This document shows positions 23,051-31,540 of a DNA stretch of 64,000 nt, in pieces. This DNA comes from Prochlorococcus sp. AG-402-M23. Its GTDB lineage: Bacteria > Cyanobacteriota > Cyanobacteriia > PCC-6307 > Cyanobiaceae. The stretch lies in contig QCIR01000001.1 of assembly GCA_003216575.1 (NCBI GenBank), forward strand, positions 1 to 64,000. Direction: 5' to 3'. The position numbers were made by a program, and so were the translations under genes. Under the pieces are notes generated by a model. The model made no database searches and had not been told where the DNA came from. It saw only the letters and a list, made by a program, of their open reading frames with translations. Positions within the stretch are counted from its first letter, which is position 1, and each line of letters starts with the position of its first letter.

Positions 23051-23172
23051 TGGACAATAATAACTACTGGAAAATGGCTGAATTGATGAACGGTCGTTTA
23101 GCGATGATGGGTTTATTTGCAGCTGTAATCAACTACGGATTCACTGGGTGGATCATTCCTGGATTTGTTTAA
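23050..23172 (+). CDS. hli: high-light-inducible protein, 40 aa (cluster gene 5)
   Basis: Hli with a divergent helix: WKMAELMNGRLAMMGLFAAV, ending GFTGWIIPGFV. The E-x-x-N-G-R-x-A-M motif is intact. TAATG overlap with gene 4. Confidence 0.9.
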   Translation: MDNNNYWKMAELMNGRLAMMGLFAAVINYGFTGWIIPGFV

Positions 23173-23189
23173 ACACACTATTTACTACC

Positions 23190-23300
23190 ATGGCATTAAG
23201 TTATTGGCTACGTGCAGAAGTCGAAGATCTTTTAAACGAAGATACTTTTTTTGACATCTCTGATTACTCATCACTTCTTGAAGATACTGATTGGGCCTAA
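23190..23300 (+). CDS. small acidic protein, 36 aa
   Basis: ATG 23190: LSYWLRAEVEDLLNEDTFFD followed by an acidic end (YSSLLEDTDWA). It begins 17 bases after the Hli cluster and is probably part of its transcript. No family known. Confidence 0.5.
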   Translation: MALSYWLRAEVEDLLNEDTFFDISDYSSLLEDTDWA

Positions 23301-23305
23301 AATCA

Positions 23306-23437
23306 ATGTTGGGTTTCTCAACGGGAAATAAGTTTTGTTGTCAACTTTGTCAGCAAAATTTTTCAGAATCATGCTGGAGGAGAAAAGGTTTAATCTTATG
23401 CAAAGAATGCTTTGATAAGCTTCAAAAAAACATTTAA
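23306..23437 (+). CDS. small Cys-rich (zinc-ribbon-like) protein, 43 aa
   Basis: The protein has six Cys: CCQLC, then ESC, then CKEC near the end (LILCKECFDKL). Two CxxC pairs separated by about 20 residues suggest a zinc ribbon. Starts five bases after the previous small gene, so in the same operon as the Hli cluster. Confidence 0.55.
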   Translation: MLGFSTGNKFCCQLCQQNFSESCWRRKGLILCKECFDKLQKNI

Positions 23438-23748
23438 GAAGATTATTCAAGTTTTATCTTCATCGTGATTTTCAATTATTTGTTAGAACATTCAACATTT
23501 GATTATTAAGTGACCATTTAATCAAAACAAAGAGTCTAATAGGCTGCTTTCTTAAGCCTTCAATCCATTTTAATAACTAACCCTTCAAATATAATCTATG
23601 ATTGAGGTTTAACCTTTCTATGTTGCTTTTATGTCAATTAGAATTATTGCCAATTAATAATGTGTCATCACTGAGCAATTTAAGTAAGTTATTTTATTTA
23701 TTTTTAACTAATACAGCGTGCTAATTTCTTATCCTTGTTAATTTAGAA
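23438..23748. other. gene-free stretch
   Basis: About 310 bases of AT-rich DNA. A 34-codon frame (from ATG 23620) is Leu-rich and unconvincing. No terminator or RNA structure stood out. Confidence 0.4.
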
Positions 23749-23901
23749 ATGAGTAACATGATTGATAAGATTAAATACTTTTTTCCTTTTGTTGGTATAT
23801 TATCTTGCCCGCTAACAATTTTATTTGTATGGACATTTTTCTCCGTACCAGTGGTTAATTATGAACCTGATTCTGTTCAAGTATTAGAGCCCTTAAATTA
23901 G
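23749..23901 (+). CDS. one-helix membrane protein, 50 aa
   Basis: ATG 23749: a Lys-rich start, one hydrophobic helix (FPFVGILSCPLTILFVWTFF) and an acidic end (NYEPDSVQVLEPLN). Unnamed. Confidence 0.5.
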   Translation: MSNMIDKIKYFFPFVGILSCPLTILFVWTFFSVPVVNYEPDSVQVLEPLN

Positions 23902-23938
23902 TTTTACTAATTGATGATCTATAGTTCAGTAGGTTTGT

Positions 23939-24139
23939 CTAGATGTCAATAAAAAATAGTTGAGTTTGAGCGATTTCTAATGTTAATAGACTTATGGCTT
24001 TTTCCAATTCATCATCAGATATAAATCCTAATACATCTGCTGGCTCCAAACCCAATGAACTGTAATCTGGCTCAATTCCAAATGGTTCTATATTATCTAG
24101 ACATCCAACAATATCTTCAAGTTCTTCTAATTCGGTCAT
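23939..24139 (-). CDS. acidic soluble protein, 66 aa
   Basis: Starts TELEELEDIVGCLDNIEPFG and includes EPADVLGFISDDELEKAISL, all strongly acidic. One Cys. It lies 18 bases downstream of the 24158 gene on the same strand, so the three genes 24730-23939 may be one operon. No family recognised. Confidence 0.6.
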   Translation of the reverse strand: MTELEELEDIVGCLDNIEPFGIEPDYSSLGLEPADVLGFISDDELEKAISLLTLEIAQTQLFFIDI

Positions 24140-24157
24140 GATAATTATTTAAGAATT

Positions 24158-24412
24158 TTAAGAGACTTCAAGTTTGAAACCTTTATCTAAAAGTTGTTGG
24201 TAGGTGAGCCTCGCTTGAAAAGCGAGAATTTCTATGGGCTCTTTATCGTCTCTTTGCATAATGAAATAGTGATTATCTTCACCTTTTCTGGCAAAGATGA
24301 CAATTTCGGAACCTCTAACTAATCTCCAGCAATCTAGAGATTTATGCTCTGATAATGGACCTAAATCCCATGGAGCCTTTTCAGGATACTTCTCTCTTTT
24401 TACCCTTGGCAT
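24158..24412 (-). CDS. conserved hypothetical protein, 84 aa (tandem paralogue A)
   Basis: Soluble: KREKYPEKAPWDLGPLSE, WRLVRGSEIVIFARKG, NHYFIMQRDD and QARLTYQQLLDKGFKL. The next gene (24479-24730) has the same order of motifs: KYPE-x-x-PWDL at the start, an aromatic Y/F-I-x-x-D/N segment in the middle and the ARxTYQ-x-L-x-D-x-G end. Tandem duplication. Function unknown. Confidence 0.68.
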   Translation of the reverse strand: MPRVKREKYPEKAPWDLGPLSEHKSLDCWRLVRGSEIVIFARKGEDNHYFIMQRDDKEPIEILAFQARLTYQQLLDKGFKLEVS

Positions 24413-24478
24413 GTATTGAAAGTGACTATTTCTTTTAGACTACACTTATGAACTGCGACGTCAAGAAATATTTTTTAA

Positions 24479-24730
24479 TCAGGAAATGGCAGCCAATAGA
24501 TATCCATCGTCAAATAATCTTTGATACGTAAATCTAGCTTCATATTCTTTATAAGCTTTACTTTTTTCATCGTTTTTTTGTATGTATACATAGTTATTGT
24601 TCATGCGACTCCTAGTAAATGTGTAAACGATATCAGATTTTGTTAGAACCCATTTAATCGAATTGTCTTTAGATTGTTCAATATTTAAATCCCATGGAAT
24701 ATTCTCTGGATATTTCTCTAATTTTGTCAT
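24479..24730 (-). CDS. conserved hypothetical protein, 83 aa (tandem paralogue B)
   Basis: Paralogue of 24158-24412: KLEKYPENIPWDLNIEQSK, FTRSRMNNNYVYIQKND and EARFTYQRLFDDGYLLA. The motif order is kept while overall identity is modest, so the duplication is old. ATG 24730. Confidence 0.68.
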   Translation of the reverse strand: MTKLEKYPENIPWDLNIEQSKDNSIKWVLTKSDIVYTFTRSRMNNNYVYIQKNDEKSKAYKEYEARFTYQRLFDDGYLLAAIS

Positions 24731-25096
24731 ATAGAACCTAATACCTACTCAAAATATTTCATGCTTCAGCTTTGAACATGAGAATAAATACTGCTTTATA
24801 AAATTGTCTATATTTAATTATTTACTAAATAGATTAAACAATTTATTTTGGATTCATTCAACATTAGTCTATTAAAATATATCAATGTCTACTCATCTCG
24901 ATATATTATTGATCTGATTTAGATCCCATCTGGATTTATCAATTTGAACCGATGTCGAATACTGTTGTATTTTTGATTCATAGTTATAGATTCTTTTTAG
25001 ATTTTTCATTTCTCATTTGATCGTTTTTGATTGATTCCTTAAGAAAAGACGTTAAAGAAGCTACTTTGGCTCACATTTACCTATTGATAGATATAT
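24731..25096. other. gene-free stretch
   Basis: About 365 bases between divergent genes. AT-rich; no coding frame, repeat or terminator was convincing. It must hold the promoters of both the paralogue pair and the ligase-like gene. Confidence 0.4.
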
Positions 25097-25699
25097 ATGA
25101 AACTACTTGGCCTAGATAAGGATTGTTTCTCCAACTGGTGTGCAAAACTACCAGAAGGATCAATTATGGTTGTGCAACCCAAAATTGAGGGATGTGCAAT
25201 TGGGCTTAGATATAAATATGGTCAATTAGTAGATGCTTATTCTCGGGGAAATCCAGAGATTATAGAGATTATTAGAACTATCAATACTATTCCTTTAAGC
25301 ATTGATGATTCTCTAAAAGTGGAAGTTGAGTTAGAAGGCGTTTTATATTCTTCAACAATTTGTTCCGCATTTTCAAAAGGCAAATTTATTGCTAACTCAA
25401 CTATGCCGCTTGTCTCTAATGCAAGTCTTTCTTTTCTAGCATTTCAAATCTTTTCATCAAAATCTGATGAGTTGTCTGATTTGACTCAACTTCAAAAATG
25501 GGGATTTGAGGTACCTATTACTCTAAGAACAAATGATCCTATGCAAGTCAAGAGATGGCATTCTCAGTGGATAAATAATGAATTGTTTTCAAATTTCCCT
25601 ACTAATGGAATCGTCGCCAAATGCAATTCTTTCTCCACTAAGGATTTATTAGGAGTAAGCGCGTCTTCACCTAATTGGGCTCTAGCTTTAACTCGTTAA
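25097..25699 (+). CDS. orphan LigA-adenylation-domain-like protein (paralogue 2)
   Basis: A 200-residue stand-alone relative of the LigA nucleotidyltransferase domain: VVQPKIEGCAIGLRYKYGQL (motif I, K29), YSRGNPEI, VEVELEGVLYSS, FLAFQIF, LQKWGFEVP, NFPTNGIVAKC and NWALALT. Compared with LigA the motif I Asp is Glu, DGxxxK reads NGIVAK and the final Lys is missing. Relative to paralogue 1, the Arg of the ExRG motif is Glu. OB, zinc, HhH and BRCT parts are absent. The shared changes suggest a conserved new role. Confidence 0.72.
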   Translation: MKLLGLDKDCFSNWCAKLPEGSIMVVQPKIEGCAIGLRYKYGQLVDAYSRGNPEIIEIIRTINTIPLSIDDSLKVEVELEGVLYSSTICSAFSKGKFIANSTMPLVSNASLSFLAFQIFSSKSDELSDLTQLQKWGFEVPITLRTNDPMQVKRWHSQWINNELFSNFPTNGIVAKCNSFSTKDLLGVSASSPNWALALTR

Positions 25700-25784
25700 C
25701 TATTGAATTCTTTTCGTTATGGCACCTGTTGGTAAATAAATATTTTTTGCATAGATTCGTAATTATTATTGCCAATTAACGTTG

Positions 25785-25997
25785 ATGAAAATACTCTCTA
25801 ATAAAGCAGACTCTTTCGAAATGGGATTTACAGACAGGCAAATGTTTGAAGCAATTGAAAAGAATGGGGATGTAAAAGATTGTTTTAATAAAATCATTAA
25901 TGCATGCAAAGAACTAAAGAGCAATACCGACTGTCCTGATGATGATGTGGATCGATTTCTTGAATTTACGATCGGCAAATGGCAGTCATACGATTAA
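25785..25997 (+). CDS. short helical LKxxTxC protein (family member 2)
   Basis: A 70-residue protein with KIINACKELKSNTDCPDDDV and an end FLEFTIGKWQSYD. It shares the (A/C)xxLKxxTxC core with 18149, 37018 and 43173. The DTDCP/NTDCP form is closest to 18149. ATG 25785 chosen over a TTG one codon upstream. Confidence 0.62.
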   Translation: MKILSNKADSFEMGFTDRQMFEAIEKNGDVKDCFNKIINACKELKSNTDCPDDDVDRFLEFTIGKWQSYD

Positions 25998-26172
25998 GTA
26001 GGATTATTTATAGGTCTCGAAATGCATTTAAAATTCTGGATTGATTTAAAATGTTTTGAGAACATTTCAAATTAATTAGTTTATTTGAAATTTTGTTATT
26101 GGGATGGTGAAAGTATAAGTTCTCCCTTAATCTGATTGAAAAGCCTTATTTAGTTTTTAATTTAGTATAAAA

Positions 26173-26418
26173 ATGACTGGTGTTGATCCAAAAGTTTTTC
26201 TAGGACTTATTTCTGTTGGTTTTATCACAGTTTCAATTCAGTTGATTCCTTTGTTTAATCAAGCTTCTAGCTGGAATCGATGCTTAAGGAAAACATCTGA
26301 GTCATTGGGCCAAGTCAAAGGTTTTCAGAAGATTGATGATGAAAGCAAGGAAGTCTTATCTGTGATGATATGCAATGGGGCAGTTTTTGAACCTAAATTA
26401 AAAACGAATATCCAATAA
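26173..26418 (+). CDS. one-helix protein with polar domain, 81 aa
   Basis: Hydrophobic helix at about residues 8-28 (FLGLISVGFITVSIQLIPLF), then a polar domain: ASSWNRCLRKTSESLGQVKG and a second Cys at about 69 (MICNGAVFEP). It may be a signal anchor with a disulfide in the exported part. Family unknown. Confidence 0.62.
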   Translation: MTGVDPKVFLGLISVGFITVSIQLIPLFNQASSWNRCLRKTSESLGQVKGFQKIDDESKEVLSVMICNGAVFEPKLKTNIQ

Positions 26419-26545
26419 ACAACAGTATTTTTTATAAAAAGTGCTTGTCCTGAATTCTGATATATATGTTTGTACTAATCTTACTATGACTAAAGAAAAT
26501 ACTAAATCTAAAGCAGTGCTTGAAAGTTAATATTTCTTGTTGATA

Positions 26546-26638
26546 CTAGGAATTTAATAGTGTTCCAAATAATCCAGCAAATGCCGAAAGGATGAATATA
26601 GATACAATGCAAATCGATAGAATTTTAGATAGATTCAT
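26546..26638 (-). CDS. possible one-helix microprotein, 30 aa
   Basis: ATG 26638: NLSKILSICIVSIFILSAFA then GLFGTLLNS. Nearly all hydrophobic; a plausible membrane microprotein but also compatible with chance. Confidence 0.3.
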   Translation of the reverse strand: MNLSKILSICIVSIFILSAFAGLFGTLLNS

Positions 26639-27052
26639 TTTTTGTTGTAATAAGTTATTTTATTCTGAATCATTGCTTAACCAATATTCAAAAGTTAAGC
26701 TTTATCAACTGAACGAATTGATAGTAGGAAAATAGCATTGAGCTCATGGTTGTGTTTAAGGAATTATAGATTTTGACTTATTTTATAAATTTATCTTGCT
26801 ATTGCTGGATATTGAGCGTTTTCTAATGGATAAATGATTGCCAGAATCATTTATTTTTCAGCATGCCAAAAAGGATTTTTCCTATAAATCATGCCTTTAA
26901 CCTTGAACAATTTTCCATATAACCTTGAATTTCTGAGTTTAATCTAGATGCTTCGGTTCCCATAACTTTTAGCTTTAAAGTCTAGGACTAATGTAAATAT
27001 TGTAAGTTTGTTAATTATAAGTTAGTATTATAAGTACAACCATTTATTTATC
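26639..27052. other. gene-free stretch upstream of cyAbrB
   Basis: About 410 AT-rich bases. No frame or structure was convincing. The part near 27000 should contain the cyAbrB promoter. Confidence 0.4.
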
Positions 27053-27409
27053 ATGCTCACTGGTAAGGATTTATTAGCCAAGGTCAAAGACTTGGGAGAT
27101 GTCTCAAAATCTGATCTTGTTAAAGCTTGTGGATATGTTTCCACCAAGAAAGGAGGCGGAGAGCGTCTTAACTATACAGCTTTTTATGAAGCACTTCTAG
27201 AGGCTAAAGGTGTAAACCTAGCAGCTGAAAGTGCTGGTGGAATTGGTAAAGGTGGAAGAAAGCTTAGTTATGTGGCTACCGTTCAAGGAAATGGAAACCT
27301 ATTGATAGGAAAGGCCTATACAGCCCTTTTAGATCTCAAACCAGGTGATAATTTTGAGATTAAGATGGGACGTAAAGGATTCCGTTTAGTTCCAGAAGGA
27401 GAAGGTTAA
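27053..27409 (+). CDS. cyAbrB family transcriptional regulator
   Basis: The 118-residue product matches cyanobacterial AbrB-like regulators: GKDLLAKVKDLGDVSKSDLV, ACGYVSTKKGGGERLNYTAF, YEALLEAKG and the C-terminal AbrB-like DNA-binding part (NLLIGKAYTALLDLKPGDNF, EIKMGRKGFRL). cyAbrB proteins are nucleoid-associated global regulators of carbon/nitrogen balance in cyanobacteria. Monocistronic with its own terminator. Confidence 0.9.
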   Translation: MLTGKDLLAKVKDLGDVSKSDLVKACGYVSTKKGGGERLNYTAFYEALLEAKGVNLAAESAGGIGKGGRKLSYVATVQGNGNLLIGKAYTALLDLKPGDNFEIKMGRKGFRLVPEGEG

Positions 27410-27442
27410 TTCCTGAAAAACTGAATCAAAAATCATAGATTT

Positions 27443-27475
27443 AGCCGAGATGCATATCTGCATCTCGGCTTTTTT
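27443..27475 (+). terminator. Rho-independent terminator after cyAbrB
   Basis: AGCCGAGATGC-ATATCT-GCATCTCGGCT, 11-base stem, followed by T5. Confidence 0.92.
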
Positions 27476-28234
27476 ATTATCCATATATTCCTCGATATAT
27501 TCGTCTGATTAGCCATCTATATTTTATTTACCTTGATTTATCTTTCATTTGTTTTTCTATGGTTTTTCCAATTTTGCATTTATGGGTTCTAGGTTTTCAG
27601 CATTTGGATTTTTTCAGTTTTATATATCTTTCGTTCTTCTAGCTATACAAAAATTTGATCTACCTTTTAGAAGTTTTGTCTTTTATCTATTTCTATTCTG
27701 GTTCAACTAAATTTTTACTATTTTATTTTAGAGACTTGATAATTTTCCTCTTGGTATAATCGTAGGCTTTTATTTCTCACCTACTTTTGCATTTGAGATA
27801 GAACCTTGTCCAGCATTCTCTTTTATTGCCAACACCCCCATTTATTTGATCAGGTATATTGACTTCTTAATCTTCCCCTTAATTATTTATATTCACTGAC
27901 TGTTATCTAATTTCATTATCCTTAATAGGTTGTATTTTTCTTAGATTCTTGTTTGATCGTCTTTATGAAGATGTTGTCACTAATACACCGGCCTTAATGC
28001 TTTATATGGGACGTCATTTTTTAGTGAGCTTTTTTTGACCTTGTTTGATTTTGTTGCTGTGATGCTTATTTTTTTTTGTGGATTGGTGTTGGTTACCATT
28101 TTCAAGTATTGATAAGGAAAGGGCTAGTAGTCTTCGAGAAGAAAAAACATCTTTTGGAAGATGTTAACTGTTAATTTTTTGTTCAAACTTACTAATTGAT
28201 TAGCTTCATTATCGAAATATCTTATTAATAGACA
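27476..28234. other. gene-poor stretch with possible gene remnants
   Basis: About 760 bases without a convincing gene. A T-rich 42-codon frame (27582-27710) and a start-less open stretch near 27940-28040 (RFLFDRLYEDVVTNTPALML, MGRHFLVSFF) could be remains of membrane-protein genes. Composition is unusually T-rich on the plus strand. Confidence 0.4.
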
Positions 28235-28339
28235 TTATTTGATTTTTTTAATTTTAGTTTGGATTCCGAAATATATTGATAAACCAATCAAAAAAATAAC
28301 TAGTAATGAAGTGCTATTCCCAAGAAGTTCTATAAGCAT
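28235..28339 (-). CDS. one-helix microprotein, 34 aa
   Basis: ATG 28339: LIELLGNSTSLLVIFLIGLS then IYFGIQTKIKKIK. A single helix with a Lys-rich end, positive-inside orientation. No family. Confidence 0.4.
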   Translation of the reverse strand: MLIELLGNSTSLLVIFLIGLSIYFGIQTKIKKIK

Positions 28340-28678
28340 ATCTATTTTTGAGATATAAAATCATTTTACATATTAAACTCCTCATCGGTATCGGATCTAT
28401 CGACTTATCAACTGCTGTTACAAAAGAGAGCTAAAATATAACTACTTAAAAATAATTACCTAATCTTTTTGCTACATAAGATTCTTCCAATACATGAATA
28501 ATTTATTTGTAAGAATGAAAGTTGTTGTAAGGTTGCAATTAAAATTTTTCTTATGAACAATTTTTTTTGCATTAGATCATTGATGAGACTTTGATTGATT
28601 TGTATTGATAGTAAATTAGGGGAAAGTATAAATATTCAATCAATTTTTATTAATATGAACGTAGGTCAAGAATTGAAT
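28340..28678. other. gene-free stretch
   Basis: About 340 AT-rich bases in which I see no coding frame, repeat or stable stem. Confidence 0.4.
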
Positions 28679-29086
28679 TTAGAAAAATTGATTATTTTCG
28701 TTAACAGGTTGCCATACCTTTCCTTTTAAAGTCAGTGATAACCGTCTACCCCATAAAAGGAATGGGAATAAAAATTTAGTTCTCTTGTTAGAGGTAAAAA
28801 TAATCCGAAGTAATTCTAATAGTGAATTGCTTGGTTCTTCGATCTCTGAGCAAATCCAATTGATTGCTGAAGCACCATGCATGATATTTCCACCGTTCAT
28901 GAGAATTGCGCCTTTGTTCAAATCATATCCTTGCTTATATAGTTGCGATAAAAGAGCTAGATTTTTTCTTCCATCTATTATTTCGAATTTTGGAAGTCTG
29001 CTTTTTAATTCAACTAATTGTGCAAAGTGATTGCAAAAAGGGCAATCACCATCGTATATAAATAAACTTTTATCTGACATGATCAT
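28679..29086 (-). CDS. DCC family thiol-disulfide oxidoreductase-like protein (DUF393)
   Basis: The DUF393 hallmark YDGDCPFC is at residues about 10-17, with the DxDCxxC redox motif. Further family features: EIIDGRKN, GAILMNGGNIMHGASAINWI and a hydrophobic C-terminal half ending LTLKGKVW. A role in thiol-disulfide exchange is inferred. Full length at 135 residues; ATG 29086, or MSDKS at 29080. Confidence 0.85.
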   Translation of the reverse strand: MIMSDKSLFIYDGDCPFCNHFAQLVELKSRLPKFEIIDGRKNLALLSQLYKQGYDLNKGAILMNGGNIMHGASAINWICSEIEEPSNSLLELLRIIFTSNKRTKFLFPFLLWGRRLSLTLKGKVWQPVNENNQFF

Positions 29087-29424
29087 TTAAAACCTTATGT
29101 ATTGTACATTCATTTTGGATGAAATCGTGTCATATAGAGTGGAAAACAAAAAAACATCTTAAAAATCAGAGTAAATATAATTTTTTCTAACCTTTTTTTG
29201 GTCTTTATCTTTTTATAAATTTATTAGTATTTTTAGCTTTATTGATATTGCCTTATTTTAATGAAATATTTTTATATTTTATGAGTAAACCTTCGATAGA
29301 TCTATTAGAAAATATTAAAAAAAATTTAAGCCTTTACTTGATTTTGGCTGAAATCAATATATAGATTTTATTTGAATCTTAGCTATATTTCCTCATCCAG
29401 TCGTAATTATAAAGCTAGAGTATT
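29087..29424. other. gene-free stretch
   Basis: About 340 bases, very AT-rich, with no supported frame or structure on either strand. Confidence 0.4.
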
Positions 29425-29619
29425 TTAGTTTGTACTTCTGAAAACATTACTCTTGACATTATCTTCTTGAATTTGAGGTCGCAATAAAGACATTGGAAGT
29501 GCTGTGACTATTGCGAATGAAAGAACAAGGATCAAATCTGTTGTGAAGTGGCTTATACCTAGCTCTGAATGTGCCAGAGCAAAGTTTAGTAATGACATTT
29601 TTGTTTTATCTAATACCAT
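29425..29619 (-). CDS. one-helix membrane protein, 64 aa
   Basis: After LNFALAHSELGISHF there is a transmembrane helix (TTDLILVLSFAIVTALPMSL) and a polar tail. The frame opens at ATG 29619, and MSLLNF at 29598 is an alternative start. Family not recognised. Confidence 0.5.
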   Translation of the reverse strand: MVLDKTKMSLLNFALAHSELGISHFTTDLILVLSFAIVTALPMSLLRPQIQEDNVKSNVFRSTN

Positions 29620-29825
29620 ACAATTTTATTTTAGATTGTATATATAAATTTATTATGTAGTAAAAATTATTGCTCAATCACAAAAAGTATTAACTTCTAA
29701 TTGTAACAAATATCATTATTCAATCAACCATAACCAAAACAGCATTTATTGCTAATGAAAGGCCCAATCGCCCTGAAAATTCTTTAGTATTTATTTTGTT
29801 AGTGTATTTGTTCATAATTGACATT

Positions 29826-30059
29826 ATGTTTAAAACCATTGCCTTTGTTCGTTATTCAAATGCTTCAATAATTTTAGATTGGCATTTCTTTCTTGGTGCC
29901 CTTATTTTTTTTATATTATGTGGCGTACTGATTTTTCAAAATCAGATTTGGGAGGAGGAGGAATTTTCAAGAAACAAAAAATGGTACAAATGGAAAGCAT
30001 CGGCTATTAAGGAGAATAAAGGAGATTTGTCTGGCATTTATCCAACATCAAAAAAGTAA
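29826..30059 (+). CDS. two-helix membrane protein, 77 aa
   Basis: From ATG 29826: FKTIAFVRYSNASIILDWHF, a transmembrane helix (FLGALIFFILCGVLIF), then a charged tail (QIWEEEEFSRNKKWYKWKAS). The TTG start at 29796 would add a hydrophobic decapeptide. Unknown function. Confidence 0.5.
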   Translation: MFKTIAFVRYSNASIILDWHFFLGALIFFILCGVLIFQNQIWEEEEFSRNKKWYKWKASAIKENKGDLSGIYPTSKK

Positions 30060-30205
30060 AAAGTTAAATTTCTATAGTAAAAATATATCCTCCCCTAGTT
30101 TGAAATTTTATTCATAGCTGATTTTTGGGATTAACATATTTCTTGCTTGTCGAAGCTAAAACAGATAAAAAGGGAGAATAATTAGTTTGTCTTCAGAATT
30201 TAAAA

Positions 30206-31498
30206 ATGAATGAAATCAAATGCCCTGAATGTGGAAGTACTATCACCATTGATGAAGATAATTATTCAAATATCATTAAGCAGGTAAGAGATCAAGAGTT
30301 CGAGGCTGAAATGAGCAAAAGAGTTGATCTACTTGAAAAAGATAAACAGAAATCAGTTGATCTTGCAATTCAAAATATTCGATTCAAAATGCAAGAGTCC
30401 GCATTTGAAAATGAAAAAAAAATTCAATGTCTTCATTCTCAGTTGATTGCTGCTGAAGCTGAAAAAAGCATGGCTTTAAATAAAATAAAGCAAAGCTTTG
30501 AAAAAGAAAGAGACTCGCTTTCATATTTATTGGAAAAAACGAAGGAAAAGAATGAATATGAAAAAAAACTTGCAGTTTCTAATGCAATATCCCAATTAAA
30601 AGAAGGGTATGATCAAATCAAAAATAACTTAGATAAAGTTGAACTGCAAAAACAATTATCTGAAAGATCTATAAAAATGAAATATGAGATTCAGTTAAAA
30701 GAACGTGATGATGTGATCGAGAGACTACGCGATATGAAAATAAAATTGTCGACAAAAATGGTAGGTGAGTCATTGGAGCAACATTGCGAGAATGAGTTTA
30801 ATCGTATTAGGGCAACAGCCTTTCCTAATGCTTATTTTGATAAAGATAATGATACTAGTCTTGGTAGTAAAGGCGATTATATTTTTCGTGATATAGATAG
30901 TGAGGGCCACGAAATCGTTTCTATTATGTTTGAGATGAAGAACGAATGTGATAGTACCTCCACAAAGAAGAAAAATGAGGATTTTCTAAAAGAATTAAAT
31001 AAAGACCGTATAGAAAAAAATTGTGAATACGCAGTATTAGTTTCTTTATTAGAATCTGATAATGATTTATTTAACTCTGGTATTGTTGATTTTTCATATC
31101 GATATCCAAAAATGTATGTAGTTCGCCCACAATGCTTTTTACCTATAATTTCCTTATTAAGGAATTCTTCACTTAAGGCGCTTAAATATAAATCAGAACT
31201 AGCTGCAATTAAAGAACAGAATATTGATATCACAAATTTTGAAAATAGCCTTGAACTATTTAAGGATTCTTTTGGTAAAAACTATACGTTAGCTTCAAAA
31301 CGATTTGAAACGGCAATTACGGAGATAGATAAATCTATAAATCACTTGCAAAAAACCAAAGATGCATTACTTGGTGCTGATAGAAATCTTAGGTTAGCTA
31401 ACGATAAGGCTCAAGAAGTTTCGGTTAAAAGATTAACCAGAAATAATCCTACTATGAGAGAAAAGTTTAACTCAATAAGAAACAATGAGGCAGCATAG
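30206..31498 (+). CDS. DUF2130 family protein (zinc ribbon, coiled coil, nuclease-like)
   Basis: The 430-residue protein has three parts: a zinc-finger start ([11 protein letters not shown]), a long coiled coil (about 25-190, rich in E, K and Q), and the DUF2130 domain at about 190-340. That domain shows a restriction-nuclease-like core KGDYIFRD ... IMFEMKNE (D-x(n)-E-x-K). A second charged helix ends the protein. Family function is not established. The next gene, 42 bases downstream, is a GIY-YIG-like protein on the same strand. Confidence 0.85.
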   Translation: MNEIKCPECGSTITIDEDNYSNIIKQVRDQEFEAEMSKRVDLLEKDKQKSVDLAIQNIRFKMQESAFENEKKIQCLHSQLIAAEAEKSMALNKIKQSFEKERDSLSYLLEKTKEKNEYEKKLAVSNAISQLKEGYDQIKNNLDKVELQKQLSERSIKMKYEIQLKERDDVIERLRDMKIKLSTKMVGESLEQHCENEFNRIRATAFPNAYFDKDNDTSLGSKGDYIFRDIDSEGHEIVSIMFEMKNECDSTSTKKKNEDFLKELNKDRIEKNCEYAVLVSLLESDNDLFNSGIVDFSYRYPKMYVVRPQCFLPIISLLRNSSLKALKYKSELAAIKEQNIDITNFENSLELFKDSFGKNYTLASKRFETAITEIDKSINHLQKTKDALLGADRNLRLANDKAQEVSVKRLTRNNPTMREKFNSIRNNEAA

Positions 31499-31540
31499 CT
31501 CAACCATTAATCTTTTTTAATTTTATAGTTTTTAATTATC

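Noticed and set aside
25766-25978. Minus-strand frame opposite the LKxxTxC gene
   Set aside because: Shadow; the plus-strand frame shares motifs with three other genes.
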